Positions 1-7,419 are shown, numbered from the stretch's first letter. The stretch: DNA of 43,638 nucleotides from Parcubacteria group bacterium (GCA_002724975.1 PBQF01000004.1:10443-54080), one strand, 5' to 3'. Notes: a model not told the origin generated them from the sequence alone. Numbers and translations: made by a program.

Positions 1-40
1 ACCCTTTTTCTTTTCATATAAAAAAGCTAATTTAAACCTT

Positions 41-1105
41 ATGGATGTAAAAGGTAAAAAGGTTTTTGTAGGGATGAGTGGAGGAGTTGATTCTTCTGTT
101 TCTGCAGCATTACTTAAAGAGCAAGGTTATGATGTGACTGGTGTTTTTATTCGTGTTTGGCAGCCAGATTTTACACCGTGTGATTGGCGGGAAGAAAGAA
201 GAGATGCCATGAGAGTTGCGGCACAATTGGATATTCCATTTAAAACATATGATTTTAGGGATGAATATAAAAAAGAGGTAGTTGATTACATGATAAAAGA
301 ATACAGAGAAGGAAGAACTCCAAATCCAGACGTTATGTGTAATCGATATGTTAAGTTTGGCTCGTTTTTACAAAAAGCAATTCAAGAAGGTGCAGATTTT
401 ATAGCAACTGGACATTATGTAAGAAATGAAGATGGCAAGCTTTTAGCTGGAAGAGATGATAATAAAGATCAATCGTATTTTTTATGGACTCTAAACCAAA
501 ACGATTTGAAAAAGATAATTTTTCCAATTGGAGAAATGGAAAAACCAAAGGTTAGAAAAGAAGCCGAGAAACTCAATTTGCATAATGCAAATAAAAAAGA
601 CAGCCAAGGGATTTGTTTTGTCGGCAAGATTGACGTGAAAGAATTTCTTAAGAACTACATTGATTCCAAAGAAGGAAATGTTTTGAATGAGGCAGGAGAA
701 GTAGTTGGCAAACATGATGGGGCCACCTTCTTAACTTTTGGCCAAAGGCATGGATTTACCATTACTAAAAAGACTCCCAATGATAAGCCATATTATGTTG
801 TTGGTAAAAATGTAGACAAGAATACTATTATTGTTTCTAATGAACTTAAAAGGAAAGAGTTTGGTTCGACCAGAAAGGGAGTAGAAATAGAAAGAGTTAA
901 TTGGATTTCCGGAGAAATTCCAAATTTAGACAAAAAATATAGGGCGCGACTTCGGTATAGACAAAATTTAAGAGACTGTAAAGTTGAAGCTAACAATAAC
1001 AAAATAGAAATAGTTTTTGATGAGCTTCAAGAAAATGTCACTTCTGGACAATCACTTGTCCTCTATGACGGCGAAATCTGTCTTGGAGGAGGAGTTATAT
1101 TTTAG
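41..1105 (+). CDS. mnmA: tRNA-specific 2-thiouridylase MnmA
   Basis: MnmA activates U34 of Lys/Glu/Gln tRNAs with ATP and inserts sulfur to give 2-thiouridine. The PP-loop SGGVDS is at residues 13-18. The nucleophile and persulfide cysteines fit C100 (PDVMCN) and C192 (GICFVG), and ATGH at 122-125 is conserved. At 354 residues it has the family's normal length. A weak -10-like TAATTT at 28-33 lies seven bases before the ATG. No cysteine desulfurase is next to it, so the sulfur donor must be encoded elsewhere. Confidence 0.95.
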   Translation: MDVKGKKVFVGMSGGVDSSVSAALLKEQGYDVTGVFIRVWQPDFTPCDWREERRDAMRVAAQLDIPFKTYDFRDEYKKEVVDYMIKEYREGRTPNPDVMCNRYVKFGSFLQKAIQEGADFIATGHYVRNEDGKLLAGRDDNKDQSYFLWTLNQNDLKKIIFPIGEMEKPKVRKEAEKLNLHNANKKDSQGICFVGKIDVKEFLKNYIDSKEGNVLNEAGEVVGKHDGATFLTFGQRHGFTITKKTPNDKPYYVVGKNVDKNTIIVSNELKRKEFGSTRKGVEIERVNWISGEIPNLDKKYRARLRYRQNLRDCKVEANNNKIEIVFDELQENVTSGQSLVLYDGEICLGGGVIF

Positions 1106-1111
1106 TAAAAT
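1106..1111 (+). promoter_or_regulatory. -10 element, leaderless start of ATP-cone nuclease
   Basis: TAAAAT begins right after the mnmA stop and ends seven bases before the ATG at 1119. Transcription would start at or next to that ATG, which argues for it over an upstream ATG at 1017 inside mnmA. Confidence 0.5.
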
Positions 1112-1118
1112 AATCTTA

Positions 1119-1982
1119 ATGCAGGAAAAGAAAGCAGAAGTTCTTATTAAAAAACTTGATGGGACAGTACAGCCTTTTGATGAAGAGAAGCTTCGTCTGT
1201 CTCTTGATCGTTCTGGGGCATCTCCAGGGGCAATTGAATATATTGTAACTCATATAAACAATGAACTAAGTGAAGGTATGACCACCAGTCATATCTACAA
1301 GCGCGCTTACAAACTTTTAAAAGAGAAGGAAGAAACTTCTGCTCCAGCCGCTCGCTATTCGTTAAAAAGAGCTGTTATGGAGTTAGGTCCGACTGGCTTT
1401 CCTTTTGAAAGATTTGTTGGAGAGATTTTTAAAATCAAAGGTTACAAGATTACACTTGGAAGTATCTTAGAAGGAGTTTGTGCTTCTCATGAAATTGATA
1501 TTCTGGCAGAAAAAGGGGATGAGCTAGTACTGATAGAGACAAAATTTCATAATGAACTTAAAGTCAAATCTGATTTAAAAGTTGCTCTTTATGTCAGAGC
1601 CAGATATGACGATTTAGAAAAAAATAATTTTACTGGACAGTTAAAAGAAAAACAAAAACACCAATGCTGGATTATTACTAACACTAGTTTTACCAAAAAT
1701 GCTGCTAAGTATGGCAAATGTGCAAATATGGAAATGATTGGTTGGAGCCGCCCAGTTGGGAGGAGCCTCCAAGATTTGATAGAAGAAACAGCACTCCATC
1801 CACTTACTTGTTTAACAGCTCTCTCTGTTTCAGAGAAGAATAATATATTGAAAACAGGGAACGTCTTATGTCGCGATGTTAAAAATAACCCAAGCCTATT
1901 AGAGAGTACTGGTTTGAGTAGCAAAAAGGCAAGTTCTGTTCTGGAGGAAATAAGCCGTGTCTGCGTACCACGTACACACTAA
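1119..1982 (+). CDS. ATP-cone domain plus Mrr-like restriction endonuclease fold protein
   Basis: A 288-residue protein. Residues about 7-90 resemble an ATP-cone, the nucleotide-sensing domain of ribonucleotide reductases and NrdR (VLIKKLDGTVQPFD near the start). Residues about 92-200 resemble a PD-(D/E)XK nuclease of the Mrr/type IV type, with candidate catalytic residues D127, E140 and K142 (HEIDILA, then VLIETKFH). The C-terminal part is unassigned. The start at 1119 is chosen because it lies just past the mnmA stop and has a -10 hexamer at leaderless spacing. A nuclease gated by nucleotide binding is an inference; substrate and pathway are unknown. No methylase lies nearby, so it is not an ordinary restriction system. 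Confidence 0.75.
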   Translation: MQEKKAEVLIKKLDGTVQPFDEEKLRLSLDRSGASPGAIEYIVTHINNELSEGMTTSHIYKRAYKLLKEKEETSAPAARYSLKRAVMELGPTGFPFERFVGEIFKIKGYKITLGSILEGVCASHEIDILAEKGDELVLIETKFHNELKVKSDLKVALYVRARYDDLEKNNFTGQLKEKQKHQCWIITNTSFTKNAAKYGKCANMEMIGWSRPVGRSLQDLIEETALHPLTCLTALSVSEKNNILKTGNVLCRDVKNNPSLLESTGLSSKKASSVLEEISRVCVPRTH

Positions 1983-2002
1983 AGTACTAGGAAACTTTTT
2001 AG

Positions 2003-2016
2003 CCTTGTTAGCAAGG
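2003..2016. repeat. Short inverted repeat upstream of the 2063 gene
   Basis: CCTTG and CAAGG are separated by four bases. It may be the end signal of the preceding gene or an operator for the next one. A TATAAT lies at 2029-2034, with TTGTTA at 2005-2010 as a possible -35 overlapping this repeat. Confidence 0.35.
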
Positions 2017-2062
2017 TATAGGCAGGGATATAATTCTATTGTCCTTTTGTAAAATCTTTTAA

Positions 2063-2665
2063 ATGGATTATCAGAGCGAGTATAATCAAATGATGAGGGG
2101 AGGAGAAGGAAATCAACAAAGATTTAAATATTTAATCGTGGCTGTTGTGGCTTTCGTTCTTGGCTTTGGTTCGGCTTGGATTTCTTTTAAATCTCAAGGA
2201 GACAGAGTTGCGGTGGAAGATAATAATACTGATGGAGTGGAAACAACAGCTAATATTTCTATTCCAATTTCGTCTGAAGGTGGTGAAAATCAAGAACCAC
2301 AAGAGTCTGTGACAGTTGGCGATGTTGTATTGAGAGTGGACCCCCAAGCTCCAGGTAAATCGGTTTTTGTAAAAGAAGTTTCAGCCCCAAGAGCTGTCTG
2401 GGTTGTAATAGTTGAAAATATAGATGGAGTCCATGGGAACATTTTAGGAGCAGGGCTTTTTGATATCGGAGAGACTGCCGGAGTAGTTGAGCTTTTAAGG
2501 GGAACAGTTGAAGGAGGAAGTTATTATGCACTTCTCCATAATGAAGATAGTGAACTAACTCAAAATAGAACTTTTGACTCAGAACAAGACACCCCATTAA
2601 TTGATTCCGAGAATAGAATAATCGAGGTTCTGTTCACCACCTCTTCTGCACCAGGAGAAGAATAA
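2063..2665 (+). CDS. Membrane-anchored DUF7282-like protein
   Basis: A 200-residue protein with a short cytoplasmic start, one membrane segment at about 23-42, a Ser/Thr/Glu-rich linker and an extracellular domain at about 85-190. The domain pattern (GDVVLRVDPQAPGKSVFVKEV, then AVWVVIVEN, LLRGTVEGGSYYALLHNEDSE) resembles the DUF7282 family of secreted beta-rich domains, whose function is unknown. Two upstream -10 hexamers are possible: TATAAT at 2029-2034, giving a leader of about 22 bases, and TAAAAT at 2050-2055, giving a leaderless mRNA. No enzymatic residues stand out. Confidence 0.7.
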   Translation: MDYQSEYNQMMRGGEGNQQRFKYLIVAVVAFVLGFGSAWISFKSQGDRVAVEDNNTDGVETTANISIPISSEGGENQEPQESVTVGDVVLRVDPQAPGKSVFVKEVSAPRAVWVVIVENIDGVHGNILGAGLFDIGETAGVVELLRGTVEGGSYYALLHNEDSELTQNRTFDSEQDTPLIDSENRIIEVLFTTSSAPGEE

Positions 2666-2724
2666 AATATATTTTTATTAGATGTATTTCACAGGAGGTG
2701 CTTTCGCTTTTTTTTATTTGGATT

Positions 2725-2730
2725 TAAAAT
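2725..2730 (+). promoter_or_regulatory. -10 element, leaderless start of holin-family gene
   Basis: TAAAAT is followed by six bases and then the ATG at 2737. A perfect AGGAGGTG stands at about 2693-2700 but is too far from any start to serve this gene. It is followed by a T-rich run that may end the previous transcript. Confidence 0.5.
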
Positions 2731-2736
2731 TTATTT

Positions 2737-2985
2737 ATGTATAGAAAATTTCATGTAAATGCTTTTGGTTTAGCCCTGGGTCTTTTGTGGGCAGGTGGGG
2801 TTTTTGTTTTAGGGCTCTTAGTATCTTTTGGTCATGGAGAAATGTTTATGGAACTTATCTCAAGTTTTTATCCTGGCTATGAAGCAACTTTAACAGGTTC
2901 GGTTATAGGAGCAGTTTGGGCGTTTGTTAATGCCTATATTGGCGGAGTTATTTTTGCCTGGCTTTACAACAAGCTTTCTCAATAA
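2737..2985 (+). CDS. Small two-helix membrane protein of the bacteriophage-holin-like family
   Basis: An 82-residue protein with hydrophobic segments at about 8-30 and 52-78 joined by a short loop. The pattern NAFGLALGLLWAGGVFVLGLL, then GYEATLTGSVIGAVWAFVNAYIGG and WLYNKL, matches a family often named bacteriophage holin in annotations. That family is widespread in environmental bacteria without prophages, so lysis should not be assumed. No phage genes are nearby. The true role is unknown; it may be a small membrane structural protein. Confidence 0.7.
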   Translation: MYRKFHVNAFGLALGLLWAGGVFVLGLLVSFGHGEMFMELISSFYPGYEATLTGSVIGAVWAFVNAYIGGVIFAWLYNKLSQ

Positions 2986-3008
2986 GTCATTATAAAAGGT
3001 GTTTGTGT

Positions 3009-3014
3009 TAAAAT
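3009..3014 (+). promoter_or_regulatory. -10 element, leaderless start of nuclease run
   Basis: TAAAAT is followed by six bases and the ATG at 3021. It is the probable promoter of the four-gene run 3021-5281. Confidence 0.5.
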
Positions 3015-3020
3015 ACTTGA

Positions 3021-3833
3021 ATGTCTGAATATAAACCTCATAGACATCCGAGTTGGAATTACGGTGGAAAAAGGTTTCGATTAAGTCGTTCAAAAATTGA
3101 CTTATTTTCAATTTGCCCGAGGTGCTTCTATATAGATAACAAATTGGGTACAGCTCGACCAAGAGGTCCAGCATTTACTTTGAATATTGCTGTAGATGAA
3201 TTATTAAAAAAAGAGTTTGATTTCTACAGAGCTGAAGGCTCACCCCATCCTTTAATGAAAGAGTATGGAATAAATGCTGTGCCGTTCAAGCATCAGGATA
3301 TGGATAAATGGCGTGACTCACTTCGTAGGGGTGTGGAATATTTTCATGAACCGACCGACTTTAATATTTCTGGTGGAATTGATGACGTCTGGGTAAATCC
3401 TGATACTAATGAACTTTATGTCGTTGATTATAAGGCTACGGCCAAGAACAATAAAATGAACGAACTTTCAGATACCAAGTGGGAGAATCAATACAAAAGA
3501 CAAATGGATATCTATCAATGGCTCTTGCGAAAGAATGGCTTACAAGTTTCAGACACAGGCTATTTTGTCTATGCCAATGGTGATAAATCAGCAGAATCTT
3601 TTGACAGCAAACTAGAATTTGATATGACCATAATTCCTTATGAAGGTGATGATAGTTGGGTAGAGGGCTCTTTGATGAATATCAAAAAGACATTAGATAG
3701 TGAAGAGATTCCTAAAGCAAGTGAAGACTGTGAATACTGTGCATACAGAAATGCGGCAATTAAAGTTATAAGTGAGAAAACAAAAAAGAAAAATGAGCCG
3801 AAAGGAACAAAAGAAAAAGACACCCTTTTCTAG
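3021..3833 (+). CDS. PD-(D/E)XK nuclease with Cas4/AddB-like paired cysteines
   Basis: A 270-residue PD-(D/E)XK superfamily nuclease. Candidate catalytic residues are D121 (SGGIDDVW), D136 and K138 (VVDYKAT) and Q161 (KRQMDIYQW), the order seen in RecB/Cas4-type nucleases. Two CxxC pairs, C32/C35 near the start and C237/C240 near the end, bracket the nuclease core, as expected for an iron-sulfur cluster that clamps such folds. There are no cas genes or helicase beside it, so a CRISPR role is unsupported. It heads a run with MGMT-like, isoaspartate methyltransferase and uracil glycosylase genes, which suggests DNA repair or processing. Confidence 0.8.
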   Translation: MSEYKPHRHPSWNYGGKRFRLSRSKIDLFSICPRCFYIDNKLGTARPRGPAFTLNIAVDELLKKEFDFYRAEGSPHPLMKEYGINAVPFKHQDMDKWRDSLRRGVEYFHEPTDFNISGGIDDVWVNPDTNELYVVDYKATAKNNKMNELSDTKWENQYKRQMDIYQWLLRKNGLQVSDTGYFVYANGDKSAESFDSKLEFDMTIIPYEGDDSWVEGSLMNIKKTLDSEEIPKASEDCEYCAYRNAAIKVISEKTKKKNEPKGTKEKDTLF

Positions 3834-4068
3834 AAAAGTTTTAGATATTGTTAAAAAAATCCCAAAAGGAAAGATTCTTTCATACAAGAAAGTAGCAATA
3901 GCTACTGGGAGTCCAAATGCTTCAAGAGTAGTTGGGAATATTATGAAGAAGAATATGGACCCAAATGTACCGTGTCATCGGGTTATAAGATCAAATGGAG
4001 AAATTGGTGGATATAATGGTTTGAGAGGTGAAAAATCAAAGTTGTTAGAGAAAGAAGGAGCACTATAA
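3793..4068 (+). CDS. MGMT-domain protein (methylated-DNA-cysteine methyltransferase or alkyltransferase-like)
   Basis: A 91-residue single-domain protein of the O6-alkylguanine repair family. The active-site motif PCHRVI is intact with the acceptor cysteine at residue 61, and the arginine-finger region (NASRVVGNIMKKN) precedes it. Because the cysteine is kept, it may truly accept alkyl groups, unlike ATL proteins, which have tryptophan there. It lacks the N-terminal domain of Ogt. An upstream in-frame ATG at 3772 would add seven residues; 3793 reduces overlap with the nuclease gene. Its stop shares one base with the next ATG, so translation is probably coupled. Confidence 0.85.
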   Translation: MSRKEQKKKTPFSRKVLDIVKKIPKGKILSYKKVAIATGSPNASRVVGNIMKKNMDPNVPCHRVIRSNGEIGGYNGLRGEKSKLLEKEGAL

Positions 4069-4682
4069 TGTTGAATAAGAAAGGATTAATTGAGCATCTA
4101 AAATCAAGCGGAGTTTTAAAAAATTCCAATATAATAGAGGCTTTTGAAAAAATTGATAGAGCAGATTTTGTATTGGAAGAGCATAAGCTTGAAAGTTATG
4201 AAGACCATCCTATTCCTATTGGCAGGGGACAAACAATTTCACAGCCTACAACGGTTGCTTTTATGTTGGAGCTTCTTTCTGTACAAAAAGGGGATAAGGT
4301 ATTAGATATTGGTTCTGGTTCCGGCTGGACCACGGCTCTTTTATCTGAATTGGTGGGAAGCACTGGGGAAGTTTTTGGAGTTGAAAGAGTTTCAGAATTG
4401 GTGGAGTTTGGTAGCAAAAATTTGGCTAAATACGATTTTAAAAATTCTAAAATCATTCAAGCGGGAGACAAATTAGGACTTTCAAATGAAGTACCTTTTG
4501 ACAAGATATTGGTGTCTGCAGGCGCAGATGAATTACCAAAAGAACTTTTGACCCAGTTAAAAACAGGCGGGATTTTAGTTATACCGATTGGTTACTCTGT
4601 TTGGAAGATTATCAAAACAACGGACGAGGAAATTGAGGAAGAAGAGTATAAAGGTTTCACTTTTGTACCATTAATAAAATGA
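4068..4682 (+). CDS. pcm: Protein-L-isoaspartate O-methyltransferase
   Basis: PCMT methylates isoaspartyl residues in aged proteins so that they can return to aspartate. The SAM-binding motif I is at 78-87 (VLDIGSGSGW) and the family hallmark GRGQTISQPTTVAFML is at about 53-66. Length (204) is normal. It starts in TAATG with the previous gene, with GGAG upstream as a ribosome site, and its stop overlaps the next start in ATGA. It pairs with the MGMT-like gene as a damage-repair function. Confidence 0.9.
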   Translation: MLNKKGLIEHLKSSGVLKNSNIIEAFEKIDRADFVLEEHKLESYEDHPIPIGRGQTISQPTTVAFMLELLSVQKGDKVLDIGSGSGWTTALLSELVGSTGEVFGVERVSELVEFGSKNLAKYDFKNSKIIQAGDKLGLSNEVPFDKILVSAGADELPKELLTQLKTGGILVIPIGYSVWKIIKTTDEEIEEEEYKGFTFVPLIK

Positions 4683-5281
4683 ACTCCGAAGAAAAAAAAG
4701 AAAAAATGAAAGAAATTCGGGACGAGGTTGTAAACCTTAAAAAATCTCCCTTATACCATTATCGAACTGAGCATAATTATTATCCGGTAATCGGACAGGG
4801 GAGCCATGATGCCAATATTATGTTTATTGGTGAAGCACCAGGAGAAAATGAAGCTAAAACTGGGGTGCCTTTTTGTGGCGCTTCTGGAAAATTTTTAGAT
4901 GAACTTTTAGACCATATTAATATTTCACGTGAGAAGGTTTATATTACAAATGTTTTAAAAGACCGACCTCCTGGAAATAGGGATCCTTTAGCAAATGAAA
5001 TAGGAATGTACGCACCTTTTTTGGATAGGCAAATCGAAATCATAGGACCGAAGGTTATAGCGACTCTTGGGCGATTTGCGATGAATTACATTATGGAGAA
5101 ATTCGGATTAAAAGACCAAATCACAAAAATAACTGAAATGCATGGAAAAGTTTTTGATGTGGACACTCCAACCCACAGTTTTAAAATTGTGCCTCTTTAT
5201 CATCCGGCTGTAGCCATCTACAATGCCAATAATAAAGATGAATTAAAAAAGGACTTTGAGGTTTTGAAGTCCCTAGTATAA
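4679..5281 (+). CDS. Uracil-DNA glycosylase, family 4/5 type without Fe-S cysteines
   Basis: This enzyme class removes uracil from DNA. Motif A is GEAPGENEA at 51-59, the substrate pocket follows (TGVPFCGASGKFLDELL), RPPGNRDP lies at 96-103, and the catalytic-loop motif is YHPAVAIYN near 174-182. Family 4 enzymes normally carry four cysteines that bind a 4Fe-4S cluster: two before motif A, one in KCRPP and one about fifteen residues later. Here the N-terminal region has no cysteine, KCRPP reads KDRPP, and the later site is MYAPFL. Only C66 remains. The fold is probably stabilised without a cluster. Confidence 0.85.
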   Translation: MNSEEKKEKMKEIRDEVVNLKKSPLYHYRTEHNYYPVIGQGSHDANIMFIGEAPGENEAKTGVPFCGASGKFLDELLDHINISREKVYITNVLKDRPPGNRDPLANEIGMYAPFLDRQIEIIGPKVIATLGRFAMNYIMEKFGLKDQITKITEMHGKVFDVDTPTHSFKIVPLYHPAVAIYNANNKDELKKDFEVLKSLV

Positions 5282-5282
5282 T
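5277..5282 (+). promoter_or_regulatory. -10 element, leaderless start of 59-residue protein
   Basis: A perfect TATAAT overlaps the stop of the glycosylase gene and ends six bases before the ATG at 5289. It is good evidence that the short ORF is real. Confidence 0.6.
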
Positions 5283-5288
5283 CAATAT

Positions 5289-5468
5289 ATGAAGTACGCT
5301 GAAAAAATAAGAATTGAAGATGGATTACCACTGTCTTTACATAAGGTGGAATGGGAGGCTTTGAAAGGGAGACATGGCGGTTTAAAATATTATTTTTTTA
5401 AGATAAATCTTTTAATTCCATGTGTTTTCACGCTACTTTATTTGTTTATAATAGTTTTTTCTCTCTAA
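5289..5468 (+). CDS. Small single-pass membrane protein (59 aa)
   Basis: Unrecognised. It begins MKYAEKIRIEDG. Residues 1-38 are polar and include a KYYFFK stretch, and one hydrophobic helix fills residues about 40-58, so it would sit in the membrane as a tail-anchored protein. Support comes from the perfect -10 at leaderless distance and its fit: one base separates its stop from the alaS ATG. The alaS promoter (TATAAT at 5447-5452) lies inside it. Function unknown. Confidence 0.65.
   Translation: MKYAEKIRIEDGLPLSLHKVEWEALKGRHGGLKYYFFKINLLIPCVFTLLYLFIIVFSL
5447..5452 (+). promoter_or_regulatory. -10 element upstream of alaS
   Basis: TATAAT with TTTTCA at 5425-5430 as a -35 (16-base spacer). 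It predicts a leader of about 11 bases without a Shine-Dalgarno site before the alaS ATG at 5470. Confidence 0.45.
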
Positions 5469-5469
5469 A

Positions 5470-7155
5470 ATGACATACAGAGAAATAAGGGAGAAATTTC
5501 AGAAATTTTTTGAAAGTAAGGGGCATAAATTAGTCCCTTCTGCTTCGTTGGTGCCTGAAAATGATTCCTCAGTTCTCTTCACAACTGCCGGAATGCAGCA
5601 ATTTAAGCCCTATTATACAGGGGCTATGGATGTCGAAAAGGATTTTGGCTCCCTTAATACTGCTTCCATTCAAAAGGCGGTTCGAACTTCGGCTATTGAG
5701 GAGGTTGGAGACGAATCACATTTGACCTTTTTTGAAATGCTTGGAAATTTTAGCTTTGGAGGATATGAGAAAAAGGAGGCAATTCAATATGCCCATGAAT
5801 TTATAACTAAAGAAATGGGCCTTCCTATTGATTATGTTTCAGTTTTTGGCGGCGATAGTGACGTATCGGCCGATGAGGAATCGGAAAAAATTTGGAAAGA
5901 AATTGATTCCAATATAAAAATTGAAAAATATGGAAAGGAAGATAATTTCTGGGGGCCGACTGGAGAAGAGGGTCCTTGTGGCCCGTCAACTGAAATTTTT
6001 GTTAATGGAGTTGAAATTTGGAATTTGGTCTTTAATGAATTTTATTGTAGTAAGGATAAAAAACTTGAACCGTTAAAAATGAAAGGGGTTGATACCGGTA
6101 TGGGTTTGGAGAGACTAGCGATGGTGTCGCAGGGGAAAAGTAATGTTTATGAAACGGATTTGTTTATTGCAACTATGGATAAAATAAGAGAGCTTTCTCC
6201 AAAAGATGAGGAACATTCTCAGAGAATCATTGCCGATCACATAAGAAGCGCTGTTTTTATAATTAGTGATGGTGTTTTTCCTAGTAATACTGATAAAGGA
6301 TATATTTTAAGAAGGCTAATTAGAAGAGCTGTTAGGCAAGCTGATTTAGTAGGTATGCCCAGAGGATCCTTGGCCAAGGTTGCAAACGTGGTAATAAATG
6401 ACTATGGGAATGTTTATGAAAATTTAGTTACAAAAGGTGAAGAAATAAGAAATGAAATTCAAAAAGAGGAGAATAGCTTTATAGCTAATTTATCAAAGGG
6501 ATTAAAACAACTTGAAAAACTTGGGAATAATATTTCTGGGAAAGATGCTTTTGATTTATATCAGAGTTATGGTTTCCCAATTGAGATGACAAGAGGAATA
6601 GTTATATTAGAGAAAGGTGGCAGTGTTGACATGGAAGGATATAAGGAAGAGTTAAAAAAACACTCAGAATTATCAACTACCGCTTCTGCTGGAAGATTCA
6701 AGGGTGGCCTTGCCGGCAGTGGAGATATGGAGACAAAATATCATACCGCAACCCATCTTTTGTTTGCTGTACTTCGGAAAATTTTAGGTGAAGAAGTAGA
6801 ACAAAAGGGAAGCAATATTACTCCCGAAAGATTAAGATTTGATTTTTCATATCCACAAAAATTAACTGATGAGGAAAAACAGCAAGTAGAAAATCTGGTT
6901 AATCAAAAAATTGAAGAGGGACTTGATACTTCAATGCAAGAAGTTTCAGTTGAAGAGGCCAAGAAAATGGGTGCTCACGGAGTTTTTGATAAAAAGTATG
7001 GTGATAAAGTTAAGGTTTATAAAATTGGGGATTTCAGTTTGGAAATCTGCGGCGGCCCTCATGTTAAGAATACTTCGGAATTAGGCGAATTTAAAATAAC
7101 AAAAGAAGAATCATCTTCTGGTGGGATTAGAAGAATCAGAGCTGTTTTAGAATAG
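5470..7155 (+). CDS. alaS: Alanyl-tRNA synthetase, short form lacking the C-Ala domain
   Basis: It charges tRNA-Ala. The class II core occupies roughly residues 1-240 (FFESKGH, SSVLFTTAGMQQF, FWGPTGEEGPCGPSTE, DTGMGLERLAM). A tRNA-recognition region follows, then an editing domain with the zinc-binding pair H425/H429 (HTATH) and C527/H531 (CGGPH). The protein ends right after the editing domain at residue 561. Typical bacterial AlaRS is about 870 residues and continues with a coiled coil and the C-Ala domain that joins editing and aminoacylation. The truncation is natural, with a clean stop and no downstream remnant, as known for Parcubacteria-type enzymes. Confidence 0.95.
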   Translation: MTYREIREKFQKFFESKGHKLVPSASLVPENDSSVLFTTAGMQQFKPYYTGAMDVEKDFGSLNTASIQKAVRTSAIEEVGDESHLTFFEMLGNFSFGGYEKKEAIQYAHEFITKEMGLPIDYVSVFGGDSDVSADEESEKIWKEIDSNIKIEKYGKEDNFWGPTGEEGPCGPSTEIFVNGVEIWNLVFNEFYCSKDKKLEPLKMKGVDTGMGLERLAMVSQGKSNVYETDLFIATMDKIRELSPKDEEHSQRIIADHIRSAVFIISDGVFPSNTDKGYILRRLIRRAVRQADLVGMPRGSLAKVANVVINDYGNVYENLVTKGEEIRNEIQKEENSFIANLSKGLKQLEKLGNNISGKDAFDLYQSYGFPIEMTRGIVILEKGGSVDMEGYKEELKKHSELSTTASAGRFKGGLAGSGDMETKYHTATHLLFAVLRKILGEEVEQKGSNITPERLRFDFSYPQKLTDEEKQQVENLVNQKIEEGLDTSMQEVSVEEAKKMGAHGVFDKKYGDKVKVYKIGDFSLEICGGPHVKNTSELGEFKITKEESSSGGIRRIRAVLE

Positions 7156-7176
7156 TTGATTTTATTTCCATAAATT

Positions 7177-7344
7177 TGTCTCCTGTATTAGGAGCAGGGG
7201 TGGAGACACTTGTTGTTGGAAACCGAGCCAATAGCTGATCTGTCCCTGTTCTCTAGTCCGCCGCTCTTGTGACATAGTACACCCAGCTTCTTTGGAAGCT
7301 ACGCATAACGCGACTCGTTGTCACAGGTTGGCAACGAGTTTTTT
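7177..7344 (+). ncRNA. Candidate structured non-coding RNA
   Basis: The 276-bp gap between alaS and the actin-like gene contains a more GC-rich block that folds well by eye: TGTCTCC/GGAGACA (7177-7183 with 7202-7208), an alternative GAGCAGGG/CCCTGTTC (7192-7199 with 7244-7251), a perfect AGCTTC/GAAGCT hairpin (7285-7300), and TGTGACA/TGTCACA (7268-7274 with 7319-7325) that competes with the final terminator. It does not match RNase P, tmRNA or SRP RNA signatures. It could be a free small RNA or a long alaS 3' UTR. The 5' end is not fixed; no convincing promoter is seen. Confidence 0.4.
7313..7344 (+). terminator. Intrinsic terminator
   Basis: An 8-bp perfect stem ACTCGTTG/CAACGAGT with an 11-base loop is followed by a run of six T. 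It ends the structured RNA or the alaS transcript. Confidence 0.75.
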
Positions 7345-7419
7345 GATTAGCTTATTTTTACAGAAGAATGCTACACCTTCTTTTTAACATTTCTGTTTTT
7401 AGTTTTTTCTCTCTCAATT

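Noticed and set aside
2693..2700. Perfect AGGAGGTG ribosome site for the holin-like gene
   Set aside because: It lies 37 bases before the ATG, and a -10 at leaderless spacing stands between them; no nearer start codon opens a frame.
2737..2985. Prophage lysis module, suggested by the holin-like protein and the baseplate-J-like protein
   Set aside because: No endolysin, terminase, portal, tail or integrase genes are present, and both families are common outside phages.
3021..3833. CRISPR adaptation nuclease Cas4
   Set aside because: No repeat array and no cas1 or cas2 in the window; the family resemblance is only to the wider PD-(D/E)XK group.
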